This document shows, piece after piece, positions 43,143 through 52,296 of a stretch of 64,000 nucleotides of DNA. Each line of letters starts with the position of its first letter. Positions within the stretch are counted from its first letter, which is position 1. The translations under genes were made by a program, and so were the position numbers. This stretch comes from Flavobacteriaceae bacterium (lineage in GTDB: Bacteria; Bacteroidota; Bacteroidia; Flavobacteriales; Flavobacteriaceae): contig JAKITQ010000013.1 of assembly GCA_021647985.1 (NCBI GenBank), forward strand, positions 1-64,000. The letters run 5' to 3'. The notes under the pieces are model-generated. The model searched no databases, had not been told where the DNA came from, and was given only the letters and a program-made list of their open reading frames with translations.

Positions 43143-43933
43143 AATTGAAATTTTTAAATTATTTAATTTGAACTCATTTATTGAATTCGTTTTAAAAGCA
43201 GAAAATTGTTGTTTGTTTTTTGTAGTTAATAATTTCCGGAAAGGATAATTAATATTTTATTTTGTGTTTATTAAAATTAAGATCTTTATTTTTTACCGGT
43301 AAGAATCCTAATTAGAAGTAAATAGAAAATAAAAGTAAAATTATGCCATATTAAAAATTAAATTATTAAATACGTTTTTGTTAAAGAGATAAACTGAGAT
43401 GTCTTTCAGATTACACTCCAAATGTAAGTAGTAAATGATATATAAAACAATAGTTAAAAATGGTAATTTTAAATATCCCTATAAACAGGTAGAATAAAAT
43501 CAACCCCCTTTTTCTTGTTGAAAATGAATTTTAACACATTGGTAATCAGCTGCATATAAAATTTTAATATTGGCATTTACTAGTGTAAAAAGAATAAAAA
43601 AAAGAATAAAAAAAATAAAGAATTAATATTTTAATGAAAATAATAATGGAAACTGGGTAATAATTTTGTCATTTTTATTAAAATTAATGACTAAAATATG
43701 GGCTGTTTTTCCAATTTTAGCTAGATCCTAATCAAAAATTTATAAATATCTACATATTAATTAGAGAATAAGTTGACATTTTACTTCATTTAGATTTGAA
43801 ATTTTAAAGCATCTTATCTATTTTAGTATAAATTCAAATTTTTGATTATAATAATTCTTAATTAAATTTTATGTATTAGAATTTTTCACATTATATTAAT
43901 TTTTAAATTGCTCTTTTATTAGTATCATTGCCT
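43143..43933. other. About 790-base AT-rich gap with no gene
   Basis: No convincing ORF, tRNA or repeat array is seen. The stretch contains A-rich runs (43588-43622), a TTACCGGTAA palindrome at 43293-43302 and scattered TTTATTAAAATTAA words. It holds the divergent promoters of the small secreted protein group and the carboxypeptidase-regulatory-like protein. No full TTG-N19-TAnnTTTG promoter was found by eye. Confidence 0.5.
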
Positions 43934-44779
43934 ATGCAAATAAAAATACTTATTTTCTTATTATTTATTGGTTTTATTGTAGAATTAAAAGCCCAAAATG
44001 AAGATATAGTGTCTAAAGATACCATCACTCAAAAGGAGACTTATTTCTTAAAAGGAAAAATCATAAGTATTACAGATAAAAAGCCATTACAAAGTGCTCA
44101 CATAGTAAACCTGAACTCAGTACATGGTACAGTTACTAATAATAATGGGCAATTTGAAATTCCTGCCACAGCAAATGATACAATTTTCATATCCTATATT
44201 GGTTATCAATCCATAAAATTAAGAATTACTAATGATTTATTAAAAGGTAATGAATTAGAAATTGCTATACATGAAAAAGTTGTTAATATTGATGAAGTTA
44301 TGGTAAAATCTCATGTATTGATTGGTGTTTTAGTAGTTGATGCTAAAAATGTTCCTAAAGATTCGTATAGTCGTATTCATATTAGCGGTTTGCCTCAAGC
44401 CTATGAAATAGGTAAATCATATAACAATACCTACAGTTCTGGAATTAATGCTATTTTTAATCCAGTTGATTTTTGGTATAATAAGTTTGGTAAAAAACCT
44501 AAAGAGATTAACAGATTAAGAAAATTAAAGGAAGGTGATCAAATGAGAAATATGATGGAGCAAAAATACAGCCGTGAAATCATGATGGATTATTTAGATA
44601 TGAGTAGAAAAGAATTAAATGATCTACTTACCGAATGTAATTATTCAAACAGATTTATCAATAAGGCAAGTGACTTACAAATAATTGAAGCGGTTTTAGA
44701 ATGTTATGAAAATTATAGAGCTCTCCAGAAAGGAACGGTTAAAAAAGATATCATTCGTATCAAAGACACAGTTTTTTAA
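43934..44779 (+). CDS. Carboxypeptidase-regulatory-like domain protein, secreted
   Basis: From the ATG at 43934 this is a 281-residue protein with a signal peptide (MQIKILIFLLFIGFIVELKA). One CarboxypepD_reg-like (transthyretin-like) domain follows at about 35-125 (LKGKIISITDKKPLQSAHIV, then GTVTNNNGQFEIPA and the FISYIGYQSIKL strand). The last about 150 residues are helical and charged with no named domain. Unlike TonB receptors with this domain, no barrel follows. Such proteins are frequent in Bacteroidota envelopes; function unknown. Confidence 0.8.
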   Translation: MQIKILIFLLFIGFIVELKAQNEDIVSKDTITQKETYFLKGKIISITDKKPLQSAHIVNLNSVHGTVTNNNGQFEIPATANDTIFISYIGYQSIKLRITNDLLKGNELEIAIHEKVVNIDEVMVKSHVLIGVLVVDAKNVPKDSYSRIHISGLPQAYEIGKSYNNTYSSGINAIFNPVDFWYNKFGKKPKEINRLRKLKEGDQMRNMMEQKYSREIMMDYLDMSRKELNDLLTECNYSNRFINKASDLQIIEAVLECYENYRALQKGTVKKDIIRIKDTVF

Positions 44780-44869
44780 TGATGCTATTCATATATGCTA
44801 GAGATAATTATGTTTAGTTCTTATTCTTGAGTTTATAAAATACGCCCTATTCCCTATACCAACACTTCG

Positions 44870-44970
44870 AGTAATTTTAAGTTATGCCTGTTGAACCTGC
44901 CTGCCTTTGCCGACAGACAGGTTCAGCTAACTAAAAAGTTGGATTAATTTTTTAGAGTCTCACGAATAAA
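44870..44970. repeat. Interspersed repeat with hairpin, copy B (inverted relative to copy A)
   Basis: Bases 44943-44970 are the exact reverse complement of 22435-22462, and about 20 further bases remain similar. Next to it is a strong imperfect hairpin with GAACCTG (44893-44899) pairing with CAGGTTC (44918-44924). It sits between two unrelated genes and has no ORF. Confidence 0.65.
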
Positions 44971-45017
44971 ACTTAATTCAATAATCAATCTTTGCTATTT
45001 TTATTATATTTACCCCT

Positions 45018-46103
45018 ATGAATTCAAAATCTATTGCCAACGGCATACTTAGAGCAATTGGAGTAATTTTTGCCATTGCTATTGTATTACTTTTTCTGTA
45101 TAAAATTCAATCTGTTTTAATCTATTTTGCTATATCAATTGTTTTAACTCTAATAGCAAGGCCTTTACTAGCTCTTTTAAGAAAAAAATTAAAACTCCCA
45201 AATACTTTGGCTGTTATAGTAACAATGAGCTTTTTTACTTTATTGATATTTGGTGTAGTTTCCATGTTTATCCCTCTAATTGTTAAACAAAGTCAAAATA
45301 TTTCTTTGTTAAATATAGAAGGCTTAAGATCTGATGTAACAAGTTTAATACACGAAATTGATAATTATTTCTCTTCCAGAGGCGTAAATATATTTAATGG
45401 GTTAAAAAATATAGACCTATCATCAAATATTGCCTCTATTCCAGGCTTGCTTAATTCACTAGTTGGTTTTATAGGTTCTTTTAGTATGGGCTTATTTTCA
45501 GTACTATTCATTTCTTTTTTCCTTTTAAAAGATACACATCTAATGCACAATGCTTTCTTTGTAATCACACCAGATGAAAAAGAAGAAAGATTATTAAAAT
45601 CATTGGGGAAAATCAAAGACCTATTATCTAGATACTTTATCGGTTTAATTATTCAAATCTCCATACTATTTACAATCTACTCCATCACACTTTTAATTAT
45701 TGGTGTAGAGAGCCCTATTGTAATTGCTTTTTTATGCGCCTTATTAAATTTGATTCCATATATAGGACCTTTAATAGGAGGAGTTATAATATTAACTTTA
45801 ACCATGACAAGTAATTTAGAATACGATTTTCAATCGGTTATATTACCAAAAACCATGTATGTTTTAATTGGTTATATTTTTGCGCAACTAATTGATAACT
45901 TTTTTAGTCAACCTTATATCTTTTCAAAAAGTGTAAAGTCGCACCCTTTAGAAATCTTTCTAATCATTATTATCGGTGGTTTACTATTCGGTATACTTGG
46001 AATGATATTGGCTGTACCTACTTATACAGTTATAAAAGTGATTTTAAAAGAGTTCTTATCGGAAAATGAAATTGTAAAATCTATCACCAAAGGGTTAAAT
46101 TAA
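45018..46103 (+). CDS. AI-2E family transporter (TqsA/PerM-like permease)
   Basis: This 361-residue membrane protein has the seven-to-eight helix layout of the AI-2 exporter superfamily: helices at about 10-40 and 55-85, a soluble loop to about 145, then a C-terminal block with LLNLIPYIGPLIGGVIILTL and LIDNFFSQPYIFSKSVKSHP, typical of the family. Substrates vary (autoinducer-2, ions, small molecules). The methyltransferase gene starts two bases after its stop. Confidence 0.88.
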   Translation: MNSKSIANGILRAIGVIFAIAIVLLFLYKIQSVLIYFAISIVLTLIARPLLALLRKKLKLPNTLAVIVTMSFFTLLIFGVVSMFIPLIVKQSQNISLLNIEGLRSDVTSLIHEIDNYFSSRGVNIFNGLKNIDLSSNIASIPGLLNSLVGFIGSFSMGLFSVLFISFFLLKDTHLMHNAFFVITPDEKEERLLKSLGKIKDLLSRYFIGLIIQISILFTIYSITLLIIGVESPIVIAFLCALLNLIPYIGPLIGGVIILTLTMTSNLEYDFQSVILPKTMYVLIGYIFAQLIDNFFSQPYIFSKSVKSHPLEIFLIIIIGGLLFGILGMILAVPTYTVIKVILKEFLSENEIVKSITKGLN

Positions 46104-46105
46104 TT

Positions 46106-47278
46106 TTGAACAAGGCTTTATTAAATATAAATATTCAAAATTTTATTAATAAAAATTTAAATAAAAACCCTTCAGAACTCATTCTAAAAGGAGTGAAATT
46201 TCAAGGAGTCTCCATTCAGGAAATTGTTGAACAAATTGTTTCAAAAAAGAAATGCCAAAAAAAATTACCTACTTGGTTTACTGGTAAATCCATCTATTAT
46301 CCTAATAAATTAAATATAGAGCAAACTTCCTCCGAAATTACTGCAAAATATAAATCTGAATTGATTTCAGGTAATACAACCCTCGATTTAACTGGTGGTT
46401 TTGGTGTTGATTGTTTCGCTTTCGCGGAAAAATTCAATAAAATAACACATTGTGAAATTAATGAAGAGCTATCAAAAATAGTGACACACAATGCCAAGCA
46501 ATTAAATATCAATAATATAACATTTTATTTAGGAAATGGTTTAGACCTGTTAAATAATAATAAAAGATTTGATTGGGTATATGCAGATCCATCACGAAGA
46601 GACAAACATAAAGGCAAAGTTTTTTTGTTAAAAGATTGCCTACCCAATATTCCCATAAATCTAGATCTTCTTTTTAAACATACCGACAATATATTATTGA
46701 AACTATCACCAATTTTAGATATTTCTTCAACACTAAAAGAACTTAATTTTGTTAAAACAATACATGTCATTGCAATTAACAATGAAGTAAAAGAATTACT
46801 TTTTATACTTAAAAAGGACTTTAAAAATACCATCAAAATTAAAACGATCAATATCAAAAATAATGAAATAGAAAAATTTGAATCTTCTATTGATTCATTA
46901 AAACTACCAACCTACTCCTTAGTAAAAAAATATCTTTACGAACCAAATTCTGCCATATTGAAAGCTGGGTTATTCAATGAAGTTTCACATCAATTAAATT
47001 TAGATAAAATACATAATAATAGTCACTTATACACCTCAAATGAATTGATTAAATTTCAAGGAAGGAGATTTGAAATATTACACGTAACATCTTACAATAA
47101 AAATAAAATCACACATTTAATACATACAAATAAAGCCAATATTACAACAAGAAATTTCCCTGAAACCGTTGCTCAAATCCGTAAAAAAACCAAAATCAAA
47201 GATGGTGGACAAACTTTTATGTTTTTTACAACCAATTTAAACAACAAGCTTATCGTGCTAATTTGTAAAAAAGTTTAA
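46106..47278 (+). CDS. SAM-dependent methyltransferase of the PG_1098 / THUMP-like type
   Basis: This 390-residue protein starts at TTG, three bases after the permease stop; no in-frame ATG lies near the domain start. A helical N-terminal segment (about 1-75) precedes a class I SAM domain with TLDLTGGFGVDCFAFAEKF and the motif VYADPSRRDKHKGKVF. The C-terminal part (about 290-385) would be the ferredoxin-like/THUMP-like region. Bacteroidota homologues are annotated as RNA or unknown methyltransferases; the target is not known. Confidence 0.8.
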   Translation: MNKALLNINIQNFINKNLNKNPSELILKGVKFQGVSIQEIVEQIVSKKKCQKKLPTWFTGKSIYYPNKLNIEQTSSEITAKYKSELISGNTTLDLTGGFGVDCFAFAEKFNKITHCEINEELSKIVTHNAKQLNINNITFYLGNGLDLLNNNKRFDWVYADPSRRDKHKGKVFLLKDCLPNIPINLDLLFKHTDNILLKLSPILDISSTLKELNFVKTIHVIAINNEVKELLFILKKDFKNTIKIKTINIKNNEIEKFESSIDSLKLPTYSLVKKYLYEPNSAILKAGLFNEVSHQLNLDKIHNNSHLYTSNELIKFQGRRFEILHVTSYNKNKITHLIHTNKANITTRNFPETVAQIRKKTKIKDGGQTFMFFTTNLNNKLIVLICKKV

Positions 47279-47380
47279 GATTTTCTTTAAGTACAATACT
47301 TTTTAAATTCATTAACTTTACCTTCTTAATGCAGTATAAAATATACTTTGTTATAAACCATACTCAAACAAACGCAATAA

Positions 47381-49003
47381 ATGGCTAATATAAATATAAG
47401 AACGCTTTCTTCAAGAAAAGGAATTGATGACAACTTATTTGAAAATATTGCTAACTTATCTAAAAGTGCAGCAACAGAAGAAGAGTTTCATGAACTTTCG
47501 CAACGGTTTATGATTGATGATTCTGTAGTTTTTGGAACTTCAACTTTTTATGATTTTTTAAAACCAGAAAACAGAGACAAAAAGGTTCTTATTTGTACTG
47601 GTACCGCTTGTATGGTAGCTAAAACGCAGATTAATTTGACCGAAAACATGCATAATTATTTTTCGGAAAATGAAATAGGCCATGCTGCTTGTGTTGGTCG
47701 TTGCCATACCAACAATGCGTTTATGCTAAATGATCAAACCTATTCAGAAAATGATTTAAAAAAAATAATTGATTCCGACAATAAAATATTTGTTCAAGAA
47801 AACAATTATAACATTGGATCAAATACTACACCTATTTTAACCTCAAACATTGATAATTTAGAAGAATTTTATGCCTTAGCAAAGAGGTTTATTAATAAAG
47901 AAAAAGAAATTATTGAGGCATTAAAAATTTCCAATTTACGAGGTCGTGGTGGTGCTGGATTCCCTTTTTGGTTTAAATTAGATGCTGTAATTAAAGAGGT
48001 TAATGAACAAAAATATATTGTTTGCAATGCTGATGAAGGTGATCCTGGTGCTTATAGTGATATGTATTTGATGGAAAATCAACCACATAAAGTTTTATTT
48101 GGCATGTATATGGCTGGTAAATGTGTAGGAGCAGATACGGGTGTTTTATATATTAGAGGTGAATACCCCGATTCAATTCGAATAGTAAATAAAGCTATTA
48201 AAGAAATAACAGAAAAAAAATTAATAGATAATTTTAAATTTAAAATTATCCGTGGGCAAGGCTCTTATGTATGCGGTGAAGAAACTGCTTTATTAAATTC
48301 TATAGAGGGCTTGCGACCCGAAGTAAGGGTAAGACCTCCCTACCCTGCTCAATATGGTTTATACGGCAAGCCAACTGTTTTAAGCAACGTTGAAACTTTT
48401 GCTAATATTCACTGGATTTTAAAAAACGGAGGAAAAGCATATGCCCAACTTGGAACAAAACAATCTACTGGTACTAAATTGGTTTCTTTAGACAGTTTTT
48501 TTAATACACCAGGTATGTACGAAATAGAAATGGGAACTCCTTTAAATACAATTTTTAAGGATTTTGGAGGTGATTTTAAAGAAAATATCAAAGCATTACA
48601 AATCGGTGGGCCTCTTGGAGGCATTGTTCCTATGCATAAAATAAAGAATTTAACGCTTGATTTTGAGTCACTTAACAACAATGGCTTTTTACTCGGTCAT
48701 GCAAGTTTTGTGTCCATACCTTCTGATTTTCCCATGGTGAAATTTATGGAACATTTGATGGAATTTACTGCCGATGAAAGTTGTGGCAAGTGTTACCCTT
48801 GTAGAATTGGAGCACATCGTGGTTTTGAAATGCTACAAAAAGCGCAAAAAGAGGACTATAAAATAGATAGAGAGTTATTTGATGATTTAATGGAAACCCT
48901 AGAAATTGGTTCACTTTGTGCCCTGGGTGGTGGCGTTCCATTACCAATTAAAAATGCATTGCAATACTTTGAAGATGAATTGAATACATATTTTAAAGAT
49001 TAG
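47381..49003 (+). CDS. NAD-dependent formate dehydrogenase diaphorase subunit (NuoE/NuoF-like)
   Basis: This 540-residue protein has an N-terminal thioredoxin-like [2Fe-2S] domain with cysteines in CTGTAC and CVGRC (about 71-105), as in NuoE. A NuoF-like part follows: FMN/NADH loop GRGGAGFPFWFK, NADEGDPGAYSDMYLME, GEETALLNSIEG, and the [4Fe-4S] cluster cysteines in ESCGKCYPCRIG plus SLCALGGG. It passes electrons from the catalytic subunit to NAD+. It is paired with the molybdenum subunit downstream, the two genes being separated by a GxxExxY cassette. Confidence 0.92.
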   Translation: MANINIRTLSSRKGIDDNLFENIANLSKSAATEEEFHELSQRFMIDDSVVFGTSTFYDFLKPENRDKKVLICTGTACMVAKTQINLTENMHNYFSENEIGHAACVGRCHTNNAFMLNDQTYSENDLKKIIDSDNKIFVQENNYNIGSNTTPILTSNIDNLEEFYALAKRFINKEKEIIEALKISNLRGRGGAGFPFWFKLDAVIKEVNEQKYIVCNADEGDPGAYSDMYLMENQPHKVLFGMYMAGKCVGADTGVLYIRGEYPDSIRIVNKAIKEITEKKLIDNFKFKIIRGQGSYVCGEETALLNSIEGLRPEVRVRPPYPAQYGLYGKPTVLSNVETFANIHWILKNGGKAYAQLGTKQSTGTKLVSLDSFFNTPGMYEIEMGTPLNTIFKDFGGDFKENIKALQIGGPLGGIVPMHKIKNLTLDFESLNNNGFLLGHASFVSIPSDFPMVKFMEHLMEFTADESCGKCYPCRIGAHRGFEMLQKAQKEDYKIDRELFDDLMETLEIGSLCALGGGVPLPIKNALQYFEDELNTYFKD

Positions 49004-49006
49004 TTA

Positions 49007-49460
49007 TTTCACAAAGGAGCACAGAGTATCACAAAGGCACACAGAGGAAATGGATAATAATAAATTAACTGAAATAATAATAGGTAAGGCAATTGAAGTA
49101 CATAAACACCTTGGTCCAGGATTATTAGAGTCAGCTTATCAAGAATGTTTGCGTTATGAGTTGGTAAATGAAGGGTTATATGTAGAAAAAGAAAAAGGAT
49201 TACCAATTGTTTATAAAGAGTTAGAGCTAAATCACGGATATAGAATTGATTTATTAGTAGAAAATAAAGTAGTTTTAGAATTAAAAACTGTTGAATGCTT
49301 TAATGATGTTCATACAGCACAAATATTAACATACATGAAATTGGGAAAGTATAATTTAGGCTTACTACTCAACTTTCATGTTAAATTATTAAAACACGGA
49401 ATTAAGAGGTTTATAATTTAATTCTCTGTGACACTTTGTGATTCTCTGAGGATCTCCCGT
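49007..49460 (+). mobile_element. Compact GxxExxY cassette bounded by inverted repeats
   Basis: The left boundary has two tandem units (CACAAAGGAGCACAGAG at 49010-49026 and CACAAAGGCACACAGAG at 49030-49046). The right boundary has the reverse complement of the same motif. Segments 49020-49046 and 49424-49450 are inverted repeats matching at 22 of 27 positions. The enclosed gene begins three bases after the left arm and ends two bases before the right arm. It lies between two formate dehydrogenase genes that would otherwise be adjacent. Mobility is inferred; no transposase is encoded. Confidence 0.6.
49050..49421 (+). CDS. GxxExxY protein, putative PD-(D/E)XK nuclease
   Basis: This 123-residue protein carries the family motif G24-L-L-E27-S-A-Y30. 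The other residues of a RecB-like PD-(D/E)XK core are visible: D67 in YRIDLLVENK, E77-x-K79 in VVLELKTVE, and Q91-x-x-x-Y95 in AQILTYMK, the QxxxY motif of RecB-type nucleases. No nuclease activity is established for the family as far as I know, so this is inference from motif geometry. It has its own ATG tightly between inverted repeats and interrupts a metabolic operon. Confidence 0.88.
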   Translation: MDNNKLTEIIIGKAIEVHKHLGPGLLESAYQECLRYELVNEGLYVEKEKGLPIVYKELELNHGYRIDLLVENKVVLELKTVECFNDVHTAQILTYMKLGKYNLGLLLNFHVKLLKHGIKRFII

Positions 49461-49481
49461 GTTACAACTAAACTAAAAAGA

Positions 49482-52193
49482 ATGAAAGCATATATAAACA
49501 ACAAAGCTCACGAAATAAAAAATAACGAAACTATTCTTGATTTTGTTAGAAGAATAGAAGATTATAACACCATTCCAACCATGTGTCAAGATGATCGCTT
49601 AGAAAATTTTGGTTCTTGTAGGGTATGCTCTGTTGAGGTGGCTCGAAAATTAGATGGTGCTACCAAAACAGTGGCCTCATGTCATACTCCTGTTTTTGAA
49701 GGGGCCTATATCTATCACGATACGGATAGCATTATAAAACTTCGTAAAAATATTGTTGAGCTAGTTTTAAGTGATTACCCATCCGATAAGGTGTTTCCAG
49801 AAAATGGCAAAAAACCAACTGAGTTTCAAAAAACAATAGCAGATATTGGTATTCCTAATATTCGTTACCCTCAAGGGGATAATCATTTAGATATTCAAAA
49901 AGACAATTCTCATCCGTATATCAAATCCGATCTTTCACAATGTATCAATTGCTTTCGCTGTGTAAGGGCTTGTGAAGAAATACAGGGTGAAATGATCTTA
50001 GGTATGAGTGGCCGTGGTTTTGCAACAAATATCATCAAAGGCTTTGATACCAATTTTAATCTTTCTGCTTGTGTTTCTTGTGGAGCTTGCGTGCAAACAT
50101 GCCCAACCGAAGCACTTTCAGATAAATTTGAAACCAAAACTTTAATTCCAGATGAAATTGTAAGAACAACATGTACGTATTGCGGTGTTGGCTGTCAACT
50201 CGATGTTTCTGTAATTGATGGTGAAATAAAAGGAATTCAAGCTCCTGACACTGCTGAAGTTAACTCTGGTCACACCTGTTTAAAAGGTAGATTTGCTTTT
50301 CAATTTTATAATCATCCCGATAGGTTGACTGATCCATTGATAAAACGCAATGGTAAATTTGAAGTAGTCAGCTGGGATGAAGCTTATGATTATATTGCTA
50401 ATAAACTCATAAAAGTAAGAAATGAATATGGTGTAGACGCTATTGGTTCAATTTCTTCGTCAAGAGCAACCAATGAAGAAAATTATTTGATGCAAAAAAT
50501 GACTCGTGTTGCTCTAAATACAAATAATATTGATGGTTGCGCAAGAGTTTGTCATGCACCAACTGCGTTTGGAATGCAAAAGGCATTTGGAACTGGGGCT
50601 GCAACCAATTCTGTTAATGATCTTGATAATACGGATTGTATTTTTCTTTTTGGGGCGAACCCAACAGAGGCACATCCGGTAACGGGCGCAAAAATCAAAC
50701 AATTATTTATGCAAGGTACAACAAGTATTGTGGTAGACCCGGTTATAACTAAATTGGCAAAATTAGCCAAATACCACCTACAATTAAGACCTGGAACCAA
50801 TGTGGCTATTTTAAATATGATTGCACATTATATTATCAAAGAAGGCTATGTTGATAATGATTTTATTGAAAATAACACGGAACAATACCATAGTTTTAGA
50901 GCCCACGTTTTAGATCTAAATATGGATGATTTGGAAGAATTAACCGGTGTTTCTAAAACCTTGGTAAGGGAAGCAGCTATAGCTTATGCAAGCGCAAATA
51001 ACGCTATGGAATTCCATGGTTTAGGAGTTACTGAGCATTTCCAAGGTAGTAAAACCGTAATGCTACTTTCTAATTTGGCAATGATGACAGGTAATATTGG
51101 AAGAAATGGTGTTGGATTAAATCCGCTTAGAGGTCAAAATAATGTCCAAGGTGCTGCGGATATGGGGGTTCAACCACATCAAGGTGCTGGTTATATGGAT
51201 GTGAATGATAAAAAAGTACAAGAATACTATGCTTTGAAATATGGAATTCAAAAAATGCCTGATAAAGAAGGGTTAAAAATTCCTGAAATGCTGGATGCGG
51301 CTTTAGATGGTAAGTTTAAGGCTTTATGGATTATGGGAGAAGATACTTTAATGACAGACCCTAACACCAATCATATAAGAAAAGCCATGGAACAATTAGA
51401 TATTTTAATTGTACAAGAATTGTTTATGTCGGCTACTGCCGAAATGGCCGATGTTGTACTACCAGCAAATTCTTATTTTGAAAAAAATGGAACTTTCACC
51501 AATGGAGAAAGACGAGTTCAAAGGGTCAATAAGGTAGTTGAACCAATTGGTAATTCTAAATCTGACGGCCAAATTATAATTGATATGATGTTTAAATTGG
51601 GATATGAGCAGCCAACCGGAAGAACATATGATGCCTCAAAAATATTAGATGAAATAGCGGGTGTAATTCCATTTATGAAAGGAATTACCTGGGAAGGTTT
51701 AGGAGATAATGGTTTGCAATGGCCTGTTTTAGAAAATGGTACAGATACTCAAATACTACACCAAGAAGGTAATTTTAAAAGAGGTAAGGGTATGTTTCAT
51801 CATTTTGATTTTGAAGAAACTCCTGAGTTGGTAGAACATAGAGATAAATATCCATTTATTTTAACCACAGCACGACAGCTTGAACATTACAATGCTGGTA
51901 CGATGACCAGAAGAACTGATAATCAATCACTTTCTCCAATGGATTATCTTGAAATTAACCCATTAGATGCTGCAGAAAAAGACATAAATGCTGATGATAC
52001 TGTAAGGATATTTTCGGATCGAGGATCTGTTGATATTCCGATAAAGCTAACCTATTTGGTTAAACCTGGTGTAGTAAGAACAACCTTTCATCAACCAGAA
52101 ATATTTATCAATATAATTACAGGAAATGTAGGAGATGAATATACTTTAACACCTGAGTACAAAGTTGTTGCAGTAGATTTTGAGAAGATTTAA
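49482..52193 (+). CDS. fdhA: Formate dehydrogenase, molybdenum catalytic (alpha) subunit
   Basis: From the ATG at 49482 this is a 903-residue protein. Domains in order: [2Fe-2S] ferredoxin (about 1-80, GSCRVCSVEV); two [4Fe-4S] clusters (CINCFRCVRACEE and CVSCGACVQTC); the [4Fe-4S] of the molybdopterin domain (TCTYCGVGCQ); then the molybdopterin-binding domains. Cysteine in ARVCHAPT (about 357) takes the place of selenocysteine. The protein oxidises formate to CO2 and gives electrons to the NuoEF-like partner. The frame extends upstream to a GTG at 49428 inside the repeat, which I reject. Confidence 0.93.
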   Translation: MKAYINNKAHEIKNNETILDFVRRIEDYNTIPTMCQDDRLENFGSCRVCSVEVARKLDGATKTVASCHTPVFEGAYIYHDTDSIIKLRKNIVELVLSDYPSDKVFPENGKKPTEFQKTIADIGIPNIRYPQGDNHLDIQKDNSHPYIKSDLSQCINCFRCVRACEEIQGEMILGMSGRGFATNIIKGFDTNFNLSACVSCGACVQTCPTEALSDKFETKTLIPDEIVRTTCTYCGVGCQLDVSVIDGEIKGIQAPDTAEVNSGHTCLKGRFAFQFYNHPDRLTDPLIKRNGKFEVVSWDEAYDYIANKLIKVRNEYGVDAIGSISSSRATNEENYLMQKMTRVALNTNNIDGCARVCHAPTAFGMQKAFGTGAATNSVNDLDNTDCIFLFGANPTEAHPVTGAKIKQLFMQGTTSIVVDPVITKLAKLAKYHLQLRPGTNVAILNMIAHYIIKEGYVDNDFIENNTEQYHSFRAHVLDLNMDDLEELTGVSKTLVREAAIAYASANNAMEFHGLGVTEHFQGSKTVMLLSNLAMMTGNIGRNGVGLNPLRGQNNVQGAADMGVQPHQGAGYMDVNDKKVQEYYALKYGIQKMPDKEGLKIPEMLDAALDGKFKALWIMGEDTLMTDPNTNHIRKAMEQLDILIVQELFMSATAEMADVVLPANSYFEKNGTFTNGERRVQRVNKVVEPIGNSKSDGQIIIDMMFKLGYEQPTGRTYDASKILDEIAGVIPFMKGITWEGLGDNGLQWPVLENGTDTQILHQEGNFKRGKGMFHHFDFEETPELVEHRDKYPFILTTARQLEHYNAGTMTRRTDNQSLSPMDYLEINPLDAAEKDINADDTVRIFSDRGSVDIPIKLTYLVKPGVVRTTFHQPEIFINIITGNVGDEYTLTPEYKVVAVDFEKI

Positions 52194-52296
52194 CTTCAAT
52201 TATATATAATTTTATTTTTATTATATACAATACATATTGAATTAATTTGTTAATTGTTTTAGAAATATTATTTGAAACAAATTAAAAAAAGTAATT

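Noticed and set aside
49007-49047. CRISPR-like array from the tandem CACAAAG/CACAGAG units
   Set aside because: There are only two units with no regular spacers, and the inverted copy lies on the far side of the GxxExxY gene; no cas gene is nearby.
49009-49206. 65-codon minus-strand frame overlapping the GxxExxY gene
   Set aside because: It is antisense to the gene and includes translated repeat DNA; no support for a toxin-antitoxin partner.
49428-49481. N-terminal extension of the formate dehydrogenase gene starting at a GTG
   Set aside because: It translates the inverted-repeat DNA of the cassette; the ferredoxin domain starts properly at the ATG at 49482.
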